A DNA stretch of 64,000 nucleotides from JADJLQ01 sp038251405 (GCA_038251405.1 JBBSBH010000013.1:1-64000), one strand, 5' to 3'. Positions 44,886 to 55,271 are shown, numbered from the stretch's first letter. Translations and numbers: made by a program. Notes: generated by a model from the sequence alone, not told the origin.

Positions 44886-46019
44886 ATGCGCATAGCTTTC
44901 AATGCTAGATTATTATTACAAAACCAACTGGAAGGAATAGGCTGGCATGGGTACCAGATCATATCAAGAATGATAATAAATCACCCTGAACACACTTTTT
45001 TACTTTATTATGACAGAAAGAAAAATATAATTGTTCCCGAAGGGAAGAATGTAATTGTGAAATCATTATTCCCGGTCAGCAGACATCCTTTATTACTTTG
45101 GATCTGGACACAGATATCTTTGAGAAATGCTGTACTGAGAGATAAAGTGGATATATATTATTCTCCTGAGCCGATAATGCCTCTTTCTATTCCTATCCCG
45201 CGAATAATTACTGTTCATGATATCTCTCCGAAAGTATTGCCTGATTCTATGCCCATTGACCATAGTTTGTACTACCGATATATACTTCGAAGAAATATTC
45301 CCAAAGCTATTAAGATATTCGCTGTAAGTGCTTATACTAAAAAGGAAATCGTCTCGCATTATAAAGTCTTACCGGAAAAAATTGAAGTAATCTATAATGC
45401 TGCAAGATCAGAATTCAAGCCCATTAGTACAATTGACAAAATTGCTACAAGAGAAAAGTACAGCCAGGGTTTTCCCTATTTTCTATCGTTGAGTTCAATA
45501 CATCAAAGAAAAAATATCGACAAAGTGGTGCAGTCATTTAATACCTATACAGATAAATATCAAACGGAGCAAAGGCTGATAATAGTAGGCAGAAAAATGG
45601 GTCTTTTTGCAGATGTGGAAGAATCGATTTCAAGTAGTAGATTTCAAAATTATATAATTCAATTAGGATATTTACCCGATGCGGAAATCACGAAAATTCT
45701 GGCTAGTGCTGATGCGCTGATCAATCTTTCTGAATATGAAGGATTCGGGATGCAATTAGTAGAATCTTTTCAATCAGGAGTACCTGTAATCGCTTCAGAA
45801 AAATCATGTTATCCCGAAATTAGCGGTGGTGCAGCTATTTTGGTCAATCCCAGAGATATATTTCAAATAGCTGAACAAATGGCAAAACTATCCACCGATA
45901 CTCCAAATCTGGTAAAAGCAGGTTTAGAACGGGCTAAAGACTTTAATTGGAATGATTCCGCAAAAAGGGCTTTTATGTTTATTGAAAAAGCATTCCCAAT
46001 AAATGCAATAAGTAATTGA
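44886..46019 (+). CDS. Glycosyltransferase, GT4-type (family 1)
   Basis: A 377-residue cytosolic GT-B enzyme. The N-terminal domain begins MRIAFNARLLLQNQLEGIGWH. The C-terminal nucleotide-sugar domain has FLSLSSIHQRKNIDKVV, LIIVGRKMG and the diagnostic EYEGFGMQLVE (the E-x7-E pair), then GVPVIASEKSCYPEI. The donor and acceptor are unknown; lipopolysaccharide or exopolysaccharide assembly is likely. The frame also has GTG at 44880, but ATG at 44886 gives the usual start. Confidence 0.9.
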   Translation: MRIAFNARLLLQNQLEGIGWHGYQIISRMIINHPEHTFLLYYDRKKNIIVPEGKNVIVKSLFPVSRHPLLLWIWTQISLRNAVLRDKVDIYYSPEPIMPLSIPIPRIITVHDISPKVLPDSMPIDHSLYYRYILRRNIPKAIKIFAVSAYTKKEIVSHYKVLPEKIEVIYNAARSEFKPISTIDKIATREKYSQGFPYFLSLSSIHQRKNIDKVVQSFNTYTDKYQTEQRLIIVGRKMGLFADVEESISSSRFQNYIIQLGYLPDAEITKILASADALINLSEYEGFGMQLVESFQSGVPVIASEKSCYPEISGGAAILVNPRDIFQIAEQMAKLSTDTPNLVKAGLERAKDFNWNDSAKRAFMFIEKAFPINAISN

Positions 46020-46096
46020 TTTGCTTAAGATCATTATTTTGAAAAGTTAAATAGCTTCTCTATTAACCCTTTGATTATAAGTAAAATAGACAACCT

Positions 46097-46127
46097 TTTG
46101 TACAGTATTATAAAAATAGTACTTTTG
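46097..46127 (+). promoter_or_regulatory. Bacteroidota-type promoter of the PpiD-like gene
   Basis: TTTG (46097-46100), 19 bases, then TACTTTTG (46120-46127) match the -33/-7 consensus. The implied transcript start is about 70 bases before the ATG at 46205. Confidence 0.7.
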
Positions 46128-46204
46128 CATTCGCTTTTTTAAAAAAAAGAGCTGATATAGTTACATATAATTCTTTATTTACATTTATAATTAATTGAAA
46201 TCAA

Positions 46205-48325
46205 ATGGCTTTAATCAGTAAGATTCGAAAACAAAGCTGGATTATAGTGGCCTCACTCGCTTTAGCATTAATGGCTTTTTTAATCATGGATGTGGTGACT
46301 GGAAAGTCTTCGCTAGGTGGTGGCAGTACCCGATTTAGCATCGGCAAGGTTGATGGTGAGAATATTGACTATAATGATTTTGCCAGAACGGAGCAGATAT
46401 TGTACAATAGCAGCGCCGTAGATCCTTATGCACGCAGAAATTTTCTTTGGAGTTTTTTTGTAGAAAATGTGATTCTGGAAAAAGCTGCAAACAAACTGGG
46501 AATAGGAGTAAGTACTGCTGAAATGGACGAATTGCAATTTGGAAATAATTTAAGCCCAATTATCCAACAACGATTTATTAACCCTAATACAGGAATAGTA
46601 GACCGCGACCAACTCAACCAGATAAAGCAAGGCCTTGAAAATAATCAATTGAGGCCAGACCTGGTCACCTATTGGAATGAACAGAAAAAGGAAGTAGTGA
46701 AGGAAAGATTACAGTCTAAGTATACCAGTTTGGTCTCCAGCGCGGTATATGTGCCCGTTTGGTTGGCAGAGATGAGAAACAGTGAGTCTAATGAATTGAT
46801 TAATTTTCAATATGTAAAATTACCTTTTGATTTGATTACAGATAGTATTAAAGTAACAGATAGTGATATAGAAAAATACATCTCCAATCATGTAAACAAA
46901 TACAAATATCCTGAAGAATCAAGATTTATTGAATATGTGAATTTCCCGGTAGAGCCGACTGAGGAAGACAGTTTGAAAATACACGATGAGTTGGCTGGGC
47001 TGGTAGATAGTTTTAAAACTACTAAATTTGATTCTTCCTTTATTCTTATCAATGAAGGCACTTTAGATCCAGCTTATTTTACCAAAGCTCAATTAAGCCC
47101 TGAGTATGCTGATCAATTGTATGCCATGTCTAAAGGCCAGGTAACTGGACCATATATAGATGGCAATCTCTATCGATTAGCTAAGTTGATCGATAGAAAA
47201 TTAATTCCTGATTCTGTAAAAGTGCGACATATCCTACGTACCGTCCAGACAGCAGACCAATTAGCTTCTGCCAATGCTACCATTGATAGTCTAAAGACAT
47301 TACTGGAAAATGGACAAGCAAAATTTGACTCGTTAGCTATCCGGTTTTCTCAGGATCCAAGTTCTGGATTCATTGGAGGAGATTTGGGTATGGTAGCTCA
47401 TGATGCCATGGTAAAACCATTCAACGATGCTATATTTTTCCAGGCAGTCCCTCATCATTATGTTACGGTAGCAACCCAATTTGGTATTCATTTGATCGAA
47501 GTGACAGAACAGAAATTTTTGAAGGGATCTGAAGATCGAATTAAACTGGCTTATATCTCCAGGCCTATAATACCATCTCAGGAAACTCAAAATAAAATAG
47601 AAGATGAAGTAAATACGATCAATAATACCAATCGTACCCTGGATGAATTGAGAAAGACTTTAGCTAATAGAACGGATATAAAATTTGAGAATACGGGCGC
47701 AGTAAGAAAAAATGATGCTGTTGCCGGAGATCTGGCTTCAGGAGAAAGTACCAGATCTATAGTAAGATGGGCTTTTGATAACGGTACTAATGTGGGTAAT
47801 GTTTCTAATGAAGTCTATACCTATGAGGATCCTGTAGAGTTTTATACAAAACAAGTGACTATTGCGGCATTAAAGGCAATCCAACCAAAAGGAATCGCGA
47901 AGCCTGAAGCGGTGAGAGAAGATGTTTCTTTACTTATAGAAAATGATCTAAAGGGTCAAAGACTAATTAAAGAAATCAGTAACTCAAATGATATTTATGA
48001 AGTAGCAACTAAGTATAAGGTAAAAATAGATACGGCTTCTGGTGTAAACTTTAGCACTAGCTTTCTGCCAGCTATGGGCAATGAACCCAAAGTGATCGCC
48101 GCAGCTTTTGGCACTGAAAAAAATGCCACTTCTAAACCAGTCTTAGGTAGTAGCGGGGTATTTATTGTAAAAACAACTACTAGAACACCTTCTATCGGCC
48201 AGGCAGATTTGCAGTTTTTTAGAGATCAGGCTAGTGCCGTTTCTAAAAACAATGTGCAATCATTCTTTATGGAATCGCTAAAGAAGAATGCAAACATCAA
48301 AGACAACAGATTTACTTTCTTTTAA
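46205..48325 (+). CDS. PpiD-like peptidylprolyl isomerase (SurA N-domain plus parvulin)
   Basis: A 706-residue inner-membrane-anchored periplasmic foldase. An N-terminal anchor helix (about 12-30, IIVASLALALMAFLIMDVV) is followed by a SurA/PpiD chaperone domain (GKVDGENIDYNDF...), and a parvulin domain near 340-440 (VRHILRT, FSQDPSSGFIGGDLG, FGIHLIEVTEQ). A second, degenerate PPIase-like region and a C-terminal chaperone part follow. It assists folding of exported and outer-membrane proteins, fitting its nearness to the OmpH genes. It has a strong promoter match and a terminator. Confidence 0.92.
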   Translation: MALISKIRKQSWIIVASLALALMAFLIMDVVTGKSSLGGGSTRFSIGKVDGENIDYNDFARTEQILYNSSAVDPYARRNFLWSFFVENVILEKAANKLGIGVSTAEMDELQFGNNLSPIIQQRFINPNTGIVDRDQLNQIKQGLENNQLRPDLVTYWNEQKKEVVKERLQSKYTSLVSSAVYVPVWLAEMRNSESNELINFQYVKLPFDLITDSIKVTDSDIEKYISNHVNKYKYPEESRFIEYVNFPVEPTEEDSLKIHDELAGLVDSFKTTKFDSSFILINEGTLDPAYFTKAQLSPEYADQLYAMSKGQVTGPYIDGNLYRLAKLIDRKLIPDSVKVRHILRTVQTADQLASANATIDSLKTLLENGQAKFDSLAIRFSQDPSSGFIGGDLGMVAHDAMVKPFNDAIFFQAVPHHYVTVATQFGIHLIEVTEQKFLKGSEDRIKLAYISRPIIPSQETQNKIEDEVNTINNTNRTLDELRKTLANRTDIKFENTGAVRKNDAVAGDLASGESTRSIVRWAFDNGTNVGNVSNEVYTYEDPVEFYTKQVTIAALKAIQPKGIAKPEAVREDVSLLIENDLKGQRLIKEISNSNDIYEVATKYKVKIDTASGVNFSTSFLPAMGNEPKVIAAAFGTEKNATSKPVLGSSGVFIVKTTTRTPSIGQADLQFFRDQASAVSKNNVQSFFMESLKKNANIKDNRFTFF

Positions 48326-48353
48326 TTTGGAATAAGAAGATATATTAATTTTG

Positions 48354-48385
48354 AAGCCTGGTTATTAATTTAATCAGGCTTTTTT
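48354..48385 (+). terminator. Rho-independent terminator after the PpiD-like gene
   Basis: A 7-bp perfect stem (AAGCCTG 48354-48360 with CAGGCTT 48375-48381), a 14-base AT-rich loop, and then a T run to 48385. Confidence 0.75.
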
Positions 48386-48406
48386 CTTATAGCCAAAAGA
48401 CTGATT

Positions 48407-49210
48407 TTACTTGACGATTTTAGGACAAGGAAGCGGGTTGAAAAAATACATAAGCCCTACTGTGAGCATGCCATATGCATCAGATTCTCTCCGGTCACCT
48501 CGCTGTCGACCAGGTTCATATAATTGCGATAAGGATCTATCACTCAGTATAGAACTCAAAGGACCTCTTACGGCCAGTTGATCAGAAGCAGGATATACCG
48601 TGCTTACATCATCCAGGTAGTCAGTAAAAAGAGTTCGCGCACTTATTTCCATATTCAAACTCCAGGAAGGGCTGAGATCATATTTGAAGCCCATACCGTA
48701 TAGGATTGCCGACTGAAATAATGAATATTCTTTTCCTAAAGCCTGACCTTCTGTACCTAGCGGCTGCAAGCGAACAGCACTTCCATTATATTTTGTGCGG
48801 GGATCAAAATGAAAACCACTAGCTCCCAGAAATAAATAGGGTGTACTAAATCTTTCTTTATCACCATGTTTATATGGGAAAAAATTAAACTCTATTTGTC
48901 CACCCAGCTCGAATAGGTTGGTAAAAAAACTAAGATTTCGATCACGTTCAAATGCATTGGATGATTTAAAATCATCACCGGCTAATCGCATGGCAGATGC
49001 CTTAGCCATGACAGCAATGCGTTGATTAAAGTTATATCTCAGGGCAAGACTTCCTGCAAGGCCGGGTTTGTCTATTTGATAAGTGGTGTTCAGGTCGCCG
49101 AAATAATGTGCTGTACCAAGCCATGGGCCCGCTTCGAAACCTCGCATAGGTTGGCTAAATGCAGAAAAGCATAGAAGAAAAAAATAACACACTATTTGAA
49201 GTCTTATCAT
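48407..49210 (-). CDS. DUF6089 family outer-membrane beta-barrel protein
   Basis: A 267-residue protein with a signal peptide (ending SAFSQ). MRGFEAGPWLGTAHYFGDLN and GLAGSLALRYNFNQRIAVMAKAS, then FELGGQIEFNFFPYK and TPYLFLGASGFHFDP, are the strand series of the DUF6089 barrels found across Bacteroidota. The C-terminus DAYGMLTVGLMYFFNPLPCPKI closes the barrel. Function is unknown, presumably envelope structural. A -7-like box lies 8 bases before its start. Confidence 0.87.
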   Translation of the reverse strand: MIRLQIVCYFFLLCFSAFSQPMRGFEAGPWLGTAHYFGDLNTTYQIDKPGLAGSLALRYNFNQRIAVMAKASAMRLAGDDFKSSNAFERDRNLSFFTNLFELGGQIEFNFFPYKHGDKERFSTPYLFLGASGFHFDPRTKYNGSAVRLQPLGTEGQALGKEYSLFQSAILYGMGFKYDLSPSWSLNMEISARTLFTDYLDDVSTVYPASDQLAVRGPLSSILSDRSLSQLYEPGRQRGDRRESDAYGMLTVGLMYFFNPLPCPKIVK

Positions 49211-49217
49211 AAAGGGG

Positions 49218-49225
49218 CAAATGTA
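49218..49225 (-). promoter_or_regulatory. Candidate -7 box of the DUF6089 gene, close to the start codon
   Basis: TACATTTG on the minus strand lies 8 bases upstream of the ATG at 49210. A TTG lies 25 bases further upstream (49253-49251), slightly longer than usual. Transcription from it would give a nearly leaderless message. Confidence 0.4.
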
Positions 49226-49368
49226 CTAATAGCCTATAAAACGAAAAGAACAATCAATCATGTATTCAAATATGGTGCCCGCTAATGCTAATGTTTTCTT
49301 AAAGCATGATACGGTCAAATTTAGAATATATTCCGATTTAGTTATATTCAACCTCAATAAATGGGAAA

Positions 49369-50763
49369 ATGAAAAATACTAATAGGAGGAAATTTATAAG
49401 AAATTTAGGTGGTTCTGTCACCGCTTTTGGACTAAGCAATGTTGTAAGAAGCCAGGAAAGTAGCACTCGAAGAACATTAAATTCGATGGTGAGAACAACG
49501 GCCAATGATATGATCAATATAGGGCTGATAGGAAGTGGTATTATTGGCCATTTTGATACTGATGCAGCCTTAAAAGTAGATGGAGTAAGACTAACTGCTG
49601 TATGCGACTTGTACTATGGCAGGCTGGATCGGGCCAAAGAAAAATATGGGGCTGATATAGTTACCACTAAGGATTATCGCGAATTATTAAATAGAAAGGA
49701 TATCGATGCTATTTTGATATGTACCCCGGATCATTGGCATCAAAGGATCGCCATAGATGCCATGAATGCGGATAAACATGTTTATTGTGAAAAGCCTATG
49801 GTACAAAAAATAGAAGAAGGATGGGCTTTGATAAATACTCAAAAAAAAACAAAAAAAGTCTTTCAGGTTGGCTCTCAAAGGGCAAGCAGTGCAGCAATCC
49901 ATGAAGTAAAAAAGCTTTTCGATCAGGGCACTATTGGTGAATTGACTTTTATTGAAGCATACTGTGACCGTACCGATGCTCGTGGTGCCTGGCAATATTC
50001 TATACCCACGGATGCTTCTCCATCGACGATTGATTGGGATCGATTTTTGGGTCATGCACCAAAAGTAAGCTTTGATCCAGTACGATTTTTTAGATGGAGA
50101 AACTATAAAGACTATGGCACAGGAGCAGCCGGTGACCTAATCGTACACTTACTTACGGGTATTCATACCATTACTGGATCTTTTGGCCCTGAAAAAATAT
50201 ATTCTGTTGCAGAACTAAATTATTGGAAAGATGGTCGTGATGCATTTGATGTTGTAAATGCCATCATGTCTTATCCTAAAACAAGTAAATTGCCTAGCTA
50301 CCAGGTGATGACCAGGGTTAACTTATGTGAAGGTAGTGGTGCTGGTGGATTTGGTATTAAAATGATAGGAACAGATGGAGTAATTGATATCGGATGGAAT
50401 GATTTTAAAGTAAAAACCGTAAAACGCAAGTCTTCTCCGGGCTATGGAGGTTATGATTCTTTTGATAGTTTTTCTGAAAAACAAAAAGAAGATTTTAAAA
50501 AATGGTATACCGATAAATATGGTTTGGATACTGACGGTGGGTATGATCTGATAGCACCTACTGAGTATAATGCACCTAAGGGCTATGATGATCGACTAGA
50601 TCATATGATCACCTTCTTTAATGCTATTCGCACAGGTAGTCCCATTTTAGAAGATGCCTCTTTTGGACTGCGTGCTGCAGCGCCGTCCCTTTCTTGCAAT
50701 TTAAGTGCTCAACAAAAGAAAGAAATTAAATGGGATCCTATCAGCATGAAGTTAGTGAACTAA
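49369..50763 (+). CDS. Gfo/Idh/MocA family oxidoreductase, Tat-exported
   Basis: A 464-residue NAD(P)-dependent sugar oxidoreductase. A twin-arginine-type leader (NRRKFIRNLGGS) precedes the Rossmann motif IGLIGSGIIGHFD, then ICTPDHWHQ and the family-defining CEKPM. The C-terminal domain continues to the end (DDRLDHMITFFNAIRTGSP). The second Asn/His-rich part suits a pyranoside substrate, but neither substrate nor redox direction can be assigned. Exported members with Tat leaders are common in Bacteroidota and Planctomycetota. It stands alone on the plus strand. Confidence 0.9.
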   Translation: MKNTNRRKFIRNLGGSVTAFGLSNVVRSQESSTRRTLNSMVRTTANDMINIGLIGSGIIGHFDTDAALKVDGVRLTAVCDLYYGRLDRAKEKYGADIVTTKDYRELLNRKDIDAILICTPDHWHQRIAIDAMNADKHVYCEKPMVQKIEEGWALINTQKKTKKVFQVGSQRASSAAIHEVKKLFDQGTIGELTFIEAYCDRTDARGAWQYSIPTDASPSTIDWDRFLGHAPKVSFDPVRFFRWRNYKDYGTGAAGDLIVHLLTGIHTITGSFGPEKIYSVAELNYWKDGRDAFDVVNAIMSYPKTSKLPSYQVMTRVNLCEGSGAGGFGIKMIGTDGVIDIGWNDFKVKTVKRKSSPGYGGYDSFDSFSEKQKEDFKKWYTDKYGLDTDGGYDLIAPTEYNAPKGYDDRLDHMITFFNAIRTGSPILEDASFGLRAAAPSLSCNLSAQQKKEIKWDPISMKLVN

Positions 50764-50859
50764 TAAAATGCTCCAAAATATAAAGTGTATCAGGTAGTAG
50801 AAATCAATGTGTAATTCTTATCAGGATATAAACCTGAAAAAACTCCCTACTTTCGCCAT

Positions 50860-51948
50860 ATGGAACAAGAAGAGCAAATCTCAGATGCGGTATCGGTGAT
50901 TTGGCAAAAGAGAAAAGCAATATTCATCTGGTCTGCCCTGGCTATTTTCATTGCGGCTCCTTTGTCTTTTTTACTAAAAGACTATTATAGGGCAAATACT
51001 ATTTTTTATCCGGCCAGCTTAGATCTTTCAAAACCCGACCAGCTATTCGGAAATAATACGAGGGAAATGGAATTTTATGGGAGTGGACAAGACCTTGATC
51101 GATTACTCACGATCTGTACCAGTAATCAGTTAAAGGATAATCTTATAGGTGAGTTTGATTTATATCAGCACTACAAAATTGACTCTTCAAGCCAGTATGC
51201 CAAGCATAAGATTAGAAAAAAACTAGATAAATTACTTCATGTCACTAAGACTAAATATGATGCGGTAGACCTCAGTATTGAAGATATCGACAAAGAATTA
51301 GCTACAAATATGACAAATAGGGCCAGGGAAATAGTGAATAGTCTATCACATGATCTGGTGGTAAAACGACTCCAGGATGTAGCGGCTGTTTATCAAAAAA
51401 GTATAGAAGAAAAATCTGCCTATGCAAAAAATTTGATTGATAGTCTATACCATCTCAGAAAGATATATCCCATTTATAATATTAAAGCTCAAACGGAGAC
51501 AATGTCTAATTTGGTCTCAGAAATCAACAATGCATACGTAGGTGAGCAGGCAAGGTATGAGGCCTTGAAAAGGAGCAGTGCACCTCGAGATACGCTTATG
51601 TATTTATTAGCCCGATTAAAAGGTCTTGAAAATCAATTAAAATCTTTAAATAGTAATAGTGGATCTTCTTTTAATTTGACTACTTTCAATGAAGGGGTGA
51701 GTAAAATTTCATCTTTAGAATCTTCTATTGAAAGAATACAGGCTCAGATAAATGAAGACAAAATAAAGTATCAAAATACTTTTAATACTATTGACTCCGA
51801 TGCAAAAGCTATCATTACAGTAAGTGCCGCTGAGATTCCTGATTATAAATCCAGGCCTGCGCGAAGTGTATTAATACTAGCTGCAGGAGTATTGACCGCT
51901 TTTTCAATGGCTTTGTATTATTTATTAGTGCATTATAGGCGCAAGTAA
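50860..51948 (+). CDS. Wzz-like polysaccharide chain-length determinant/co-polymerase
   Basis: A 362-residue inner-membrane protein. Two helices (about 20-40, FIWSALAIFIAAPLSFLL; and about 332-355, LILAAGVLTAFSMALYYLLV) flank a large periplasmic region with long coiled coils (about 150-310). The N-terminal DAVSVIWQKRKAIF and the preserved Pro-rich ..PDYKSRPARS before helix 2 are Wzz signatures. No kinase domain is present. It is 7 nt upstream of the O-antigen ligase-like gene, so the two probably act together in polysaccharide export. The -7-like TACTTTCG is at 50848-50855. Confidence 0.88.
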   Translation: MEQEEQISDAVSVIWQKRKAIFIWSALAIFIAAPLSFLLKDYYRANTIFYPASLDLSKPDQLFGNNTREMEFYGSGQDLDRLLTICTSNQLKDNLIGEFDLYQHYKIDSSSQYAKHKIRKKLDKLLHVTKTKYDAVDLSIEDIDKELATNMTNRAREIVNSLSHDLVVKRLQDVAAVYQKSIEEKSAYAKNLIDSLYHLRKIYPIYNIKAQTETMSNLVSEINNAYVGEQARYEALKRSSAPRDTLMYLLARLKGLENQLKSLNSNSGSSFNLTTFNEGVSKISSLESSIERIQAQINEDKIKYQNTFNTIDSDAKAIITVSAAEIPDYKSRPARSVLILAAGVLTAFSMALYYLLVHYRRK

Positions 51949-51955
51949 TATTCTT

Positions 51956-53407
51956 ATGCTTTTAGCCTCTTCTATTTCCAAATCATATCGTGACTTAATA
52001 TTCCCTATTTTAGTATTAGTCTCGGTAATAGTAGGTATTTGTACAGCTGAATTATTATGGTTAGCGCTTCCACTAGGGCTATTATTTATTTGGTTAAGTA
52101 TTGAACGAGTACATTGGATTTACTTTATTTTATTGGCTGTCATTCCTTTCAGTACTGAAATGGAACTTACTGGCGGATTTTCTACGGACTTCCCGGATGA
52201 GCCCTTAATGTGGTGGCTTTTTCTATTGGGTGTATTATTAGTTATATCGCGTTGGCAATTAGTAAAGCCCATATTGAAAGAACCCATTACCTGGATACTG
52301 GCATTACATTTTTGTTGGATTTTTGTCACCTGTCTGGGCAGTGAAAGTTTTTTTATTTCCTTAAAATACTGGATAGCTAAGTCCTGGTATTTGATGGTCT
52401 TTTATATACTTCCATTTATTCTTTTAAAGAATGAAAATCGATGGAAACTATTTGCATGGGTTTCATTGGCGGCAGCTTCCTGTACCGTATTCATCATTGA
52501 AGCAAGACATAGTAGTAGTGGATTTGCATTTACTGAAATAAATAAAGTCGTGCGGCCTTTTTATCGCAATCATGTAAATTATGCATGTCTTTTGGTTTGT
52601 ATTTTTCCATATCTGTATCCTTTAATTAAAAGTTCTAAAACTAAAATAGATTTTCAAAAAGCCAGGCCTCGGGGGTTTTTGAAAGCTCTACTTTATATAA
52701 TTGCTCTTGTGCTATTAATTGGAATCACTTTTGCATATACCAGAGCCGCCTATGTTTCACTAGTAAGCATTGCCGGGACCTATTTTATTATTCGCTTCAA
52801 ATTGGTAAACGTTACTTCCATCCTGGTAATTATCATAGTTACAAGTTCTATTATTTATTACAACACGAATAACCACTTTCTGAACTTAGCACCAGAATAT
52901 AATCAAGCTATTACGCATACTGATTTTGGAAATTTGTTGGAGGCCACGCCCCAGGGAAAAGATATATCTACTATGGAGCGTTTGTACCGATGGGTAGCTG
53001 GTTTCAGAATGATCGGGGAGAAATATATTACCGGATTTGGCCCAAATAACTTTTATAATTCTTATCATTCCTATACACTGAATCAATTCACTACTTACGT
53101 AAGTGAAAACAAAGAGAGAAGCACCATACATAATTATTACCTGATGACAGCCGTAGAACAAGGCATTCCCGGTTTGATGATTTTTTTAACCCTCATCTAT
53201 TTTTATTTTAAAACGATGGAAAGTTTATGGTTTAAAGTAAGGAAAGAATACAAGCCCTGGCTTTTGGCTTCATTGTGGTCCTTTGGATCTATATTATTGA
53301 TTTTAATTTTTAATGACATGGTTGAAACGGATAAGGTAGGTTCGTATTTTTTTATTAATATTGCTATATTGGTAAAAATAAATCAGCTAAGTAAAGCTGA
53401 TGAGTGA
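51956..53407 (+). CDS. O-antigen ligase/polymerase family (Wzy_C) membrane protein
   Basis: A 483-residue protein with about 11-12 predicted helices and a large periplasmic loop near residues 310-400. Family features are RNHVNYACLLVCIFPYLYPL, FAYTRAAYVSLV (conserved Arg), and GFGPNNFYNSYHSY followed by HNYYLMTAVEQGIPGLM with the conserved His. Such proteins either polymerise O-units (Wzy) or ligate them to lipid A (WaaL); the sequence alone cannot tell. It pairs with the upstream Wzz-like gene (7 nt apart). Confidence 0.87.
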   Translation: MLLASSISKSYRDLIFPILVLVSVIVGICTAELLWLALPLGLLFIWLSIERVHWIYFILLAVIPFSTEMELTGGFSTDFPDEPLMWWLFLLGVLLVISRWQLVKPILKEPITWILALHFCWIFVTCLGSESFFISLKYWIAKSWYLMVFYILPFILLKNENRWKLFAWVSLAAASCTVFIIEARHSSSGFAFTEINKVVRPFYRNHVNYACLLVCIFPYLYPLIKSSKTKIDFQKARPRGFLKALLYIIALVLLIGITFAYTRAAYVSLVSIAGTYFIIRFKLVNVTSILVIIIVTSSIIYYNTNNHFLNLAPEYNQAITHTDFGNLLEATPQGKDISTMERLYRWVAGFRMIGEKYITGFGPNNFYNSYHSYTLNQFTTYVSENKERSTIHNYYLMTAVEQGIPGLMIFLTLIYFYFKTMESLWFKVRKEYKPWLLASLWSFGSILLILIFNDMVETDKVGSYFFINIAILVKINQLSKADE

Positions 53408-53428
53408 ATAAATATAACCTTCTGATCC

Positions 53429-55258
53429 ATGCCTATAGAACGAGTATTTGAATTCTTTGATTATCAGGCGCAACATTATCCACAGGAAAAATCAATTGGT
53501 GCCAAAGTAGATGGAAACTGGCAGTTTTATAGTACGCAACAGATCATTGACTATGCCAGGCAATTGGCAACAAGTCTTACAGAATCAGGTTTTAAATCTG
53601 GGGATAATATCGCTATTATTTCATATAAAAACCAACCAGAGTGGGTAATTGCAGACCTTGCTATTCAATATGCCGGAATGGTTTCAGTGCCTTTATATCC
53701 TACCATATCACCATCAGAGTATGAATATATCATGCAGGAGGCGGAGTGCAAAGCCGCTTTTCTGGGTAGTGGTGATTTAGAGCAAAAAGTTAATGATGCC
53801 AGGAAATCATTAACCCAACTAAGCAAATTGATTGGTCTTGACAAAGGGGTTGGAGAAGTTTACTGGAAAGATATGCTAAGACCGGAAAACAAAGAATGGA
53901 TAGACTCCAATATTGCAAAGATCACTCCTAAAGATCTGGTGACTATTATTTATACCAGCGGCACTACAGGCAGGCCTAAAGGTGTAATGCTGTCACACCT
54001 TAATTTGGCTAGTTGTATCCGGCAGGTAAAAGACCTATTGCCAGTTGGTCCCGGAGAACGAGTACTGAGCTTTCTGCCTGTATGTCATATTTTTGAGCGG
54101 GCTGCTATGTATGCATTTGTATTTTTAGGATTAAATGTATACCAAACCGGCACTGATAATTTAGGTGGCGAGAACGGGGATCTAAAATCGGTAAGCCCTC
54201 ATTTTTTCACTTGTGTACCGCGACTTTTAGAAAAAGTATACGAAAAAATTTATAACAAAGGCTTAGAGCAAAAAGGTATAAAGAAAAAGCTTTTTTTCTG
54301 GGCTCTAGGCCTCACCGATTCATACGAATTTGATCAAAAACCTGGTGGGTTAAATGCTTTCAAATGGGCTATTGCTGACAAATTGATTTTTTCTAAATGG
54401 CGTGCTGCATTAGGAGGCCAGGTAAAAGGAGTGGTCACAGGTAGTGCTCCATGCCCTGTAAAAATCATAAAAGTGTTTTCTGCAGCAGGCATTCCTATTC
54501 GGGAAGCATATGGACTTACTGAAGCGTCACCAGGGATAAGTTTTAATCATTTTACTCGTGGAAAGGCGATTATTGGCACAGTAGGACCATTGCTGCCTCA
54601 AATGGAAATAAGACTCGATAACGCTGAAGGTATTTACAAGGAAGGTGAGGGCGAAATACTTGCTGCTGGGGATAATATCATGGTAGGGTACTATAAACAA
54701 CCTAAGCTGACAGCTGAGGCACTGGAAGAAATTGATGGAAAGATTTGGCTCAAGACTGGAGATGTGGGCACATTTGTTACGGGGTCTGATGGAACAAAGT
54801 TTTTAAAAATAACGGATAGAAAAAAAGAACTTTTCAAGACTTCAGGTGGAAAATATGTGGCTCCCGCTCCTATTGAGAATAAAGTAAAAGAAGATTTCCT
54901 GGTGGATAATATTATGTTGGTAGGAGATCAATACAAATTTGTAAGTGCCTTGATAGTACCTGCCGAAGAACCCTTGAAAAACTGGTGCGCTGAACAAAAA
55001 ATACCTTATACTAATCTGACTGAGATGATCTCGAATCCAGCCGTAATTAATTTATTTCAATCCGTAATTAATAAATACAATCCTCTCTTCGGTCATATAG
55101 AGCAAATCAAAAAATTTGAATTGGTGCCTGAAGAATGGCAGATTACTAAACCCGATGGCTCAGAAGGTGAGCTTACACCAACATTAAAACTTAAGCGAAG
55201 AATGATAAAATCGAAGTACAAAGATTTGATCGATCATATCTATAGCGATAAAGTTTAA
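53429..55258 (+). CDS. Long-chain acyl-CoA synthetase (AMP-forming)
   Basis: A 609-residue adenylate-forming enzyme that activates fatty acids with ATP and CoA. The AMP-binding motif TIIYTSGTTGRPKGVMLSH is at residues 172-190, followed by AYGLTEASPG, KTGDVG, and the C-terminal hinge ITDRKKELFKTSGGKYVAP with the catalytic Lys further on (TPTLKLKRRMI). Length and motifs match the FadD15/long-chain class. It starts 21 nt after the O-antigen ligase gene, although a metabolic link between them is not evident. Confidence 0.92.
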   Translation: MPIERVFEFFDYQAQHYPQEKSIGAKVDGNWQFYSTQQIIDYARQLATSLTESGFKSGDNIAIISYKNQPEWVIADLAIQYAGMVSVPLYPTISPSEYEYIMQEAECKAAFLGSGDLEQKVNDARKSLTQLSKLIGLDKGVGEVYWKDMLRPENKEWIDSNIAKITPKDLVTIIYTSGTTGRPKGVMLSHLNLASCIRQVKDLLPVGPGERVLSFLPVCHIFERAAMYAFVFLGLNVYQTGTDNLGGENGDLKSVSPHFFTCVPRLLEKVYEKIYNKGLEQKGIKKKLFFWALGLTDSYEFDQKPGGLNAFKWAIADKLIFSKWRAALGGQVKGVVTGSAPCPVKIIKVFSAAGIPIREAYGLTEASPGISFNHFTRGKAIIGTVGPLLPQMEIRLDNAEGIYKEGEGEILAAGDNIMVGYYKQPKLTAEALEEIDGKIWLKTGDVGTFVTGSDGTKFLKITDRKKELFKTSGGKYVAPAPIENKVKEDFLVDNIMLVGDQYKFVSALIVPAEEPLKNWCAEQKIPYTNLTEMISNPAVINLFQSVINKYNPLFGHIEQIKKFELVPEEWQITKPDGSEGELTPTLKLKRRMIKSKYKDLIDHIYSDKV

Positions 55259-55271
55259 ATGGATATCCAGG

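Noticed and set aside
50860..53407. Complete capsule or O-antigen locus
   Set aside because: Only Wzz-like and Wzy/WaaL-like genes are present; no initiating transferase, flippase or sugar-nucleotide genes accompany them here.
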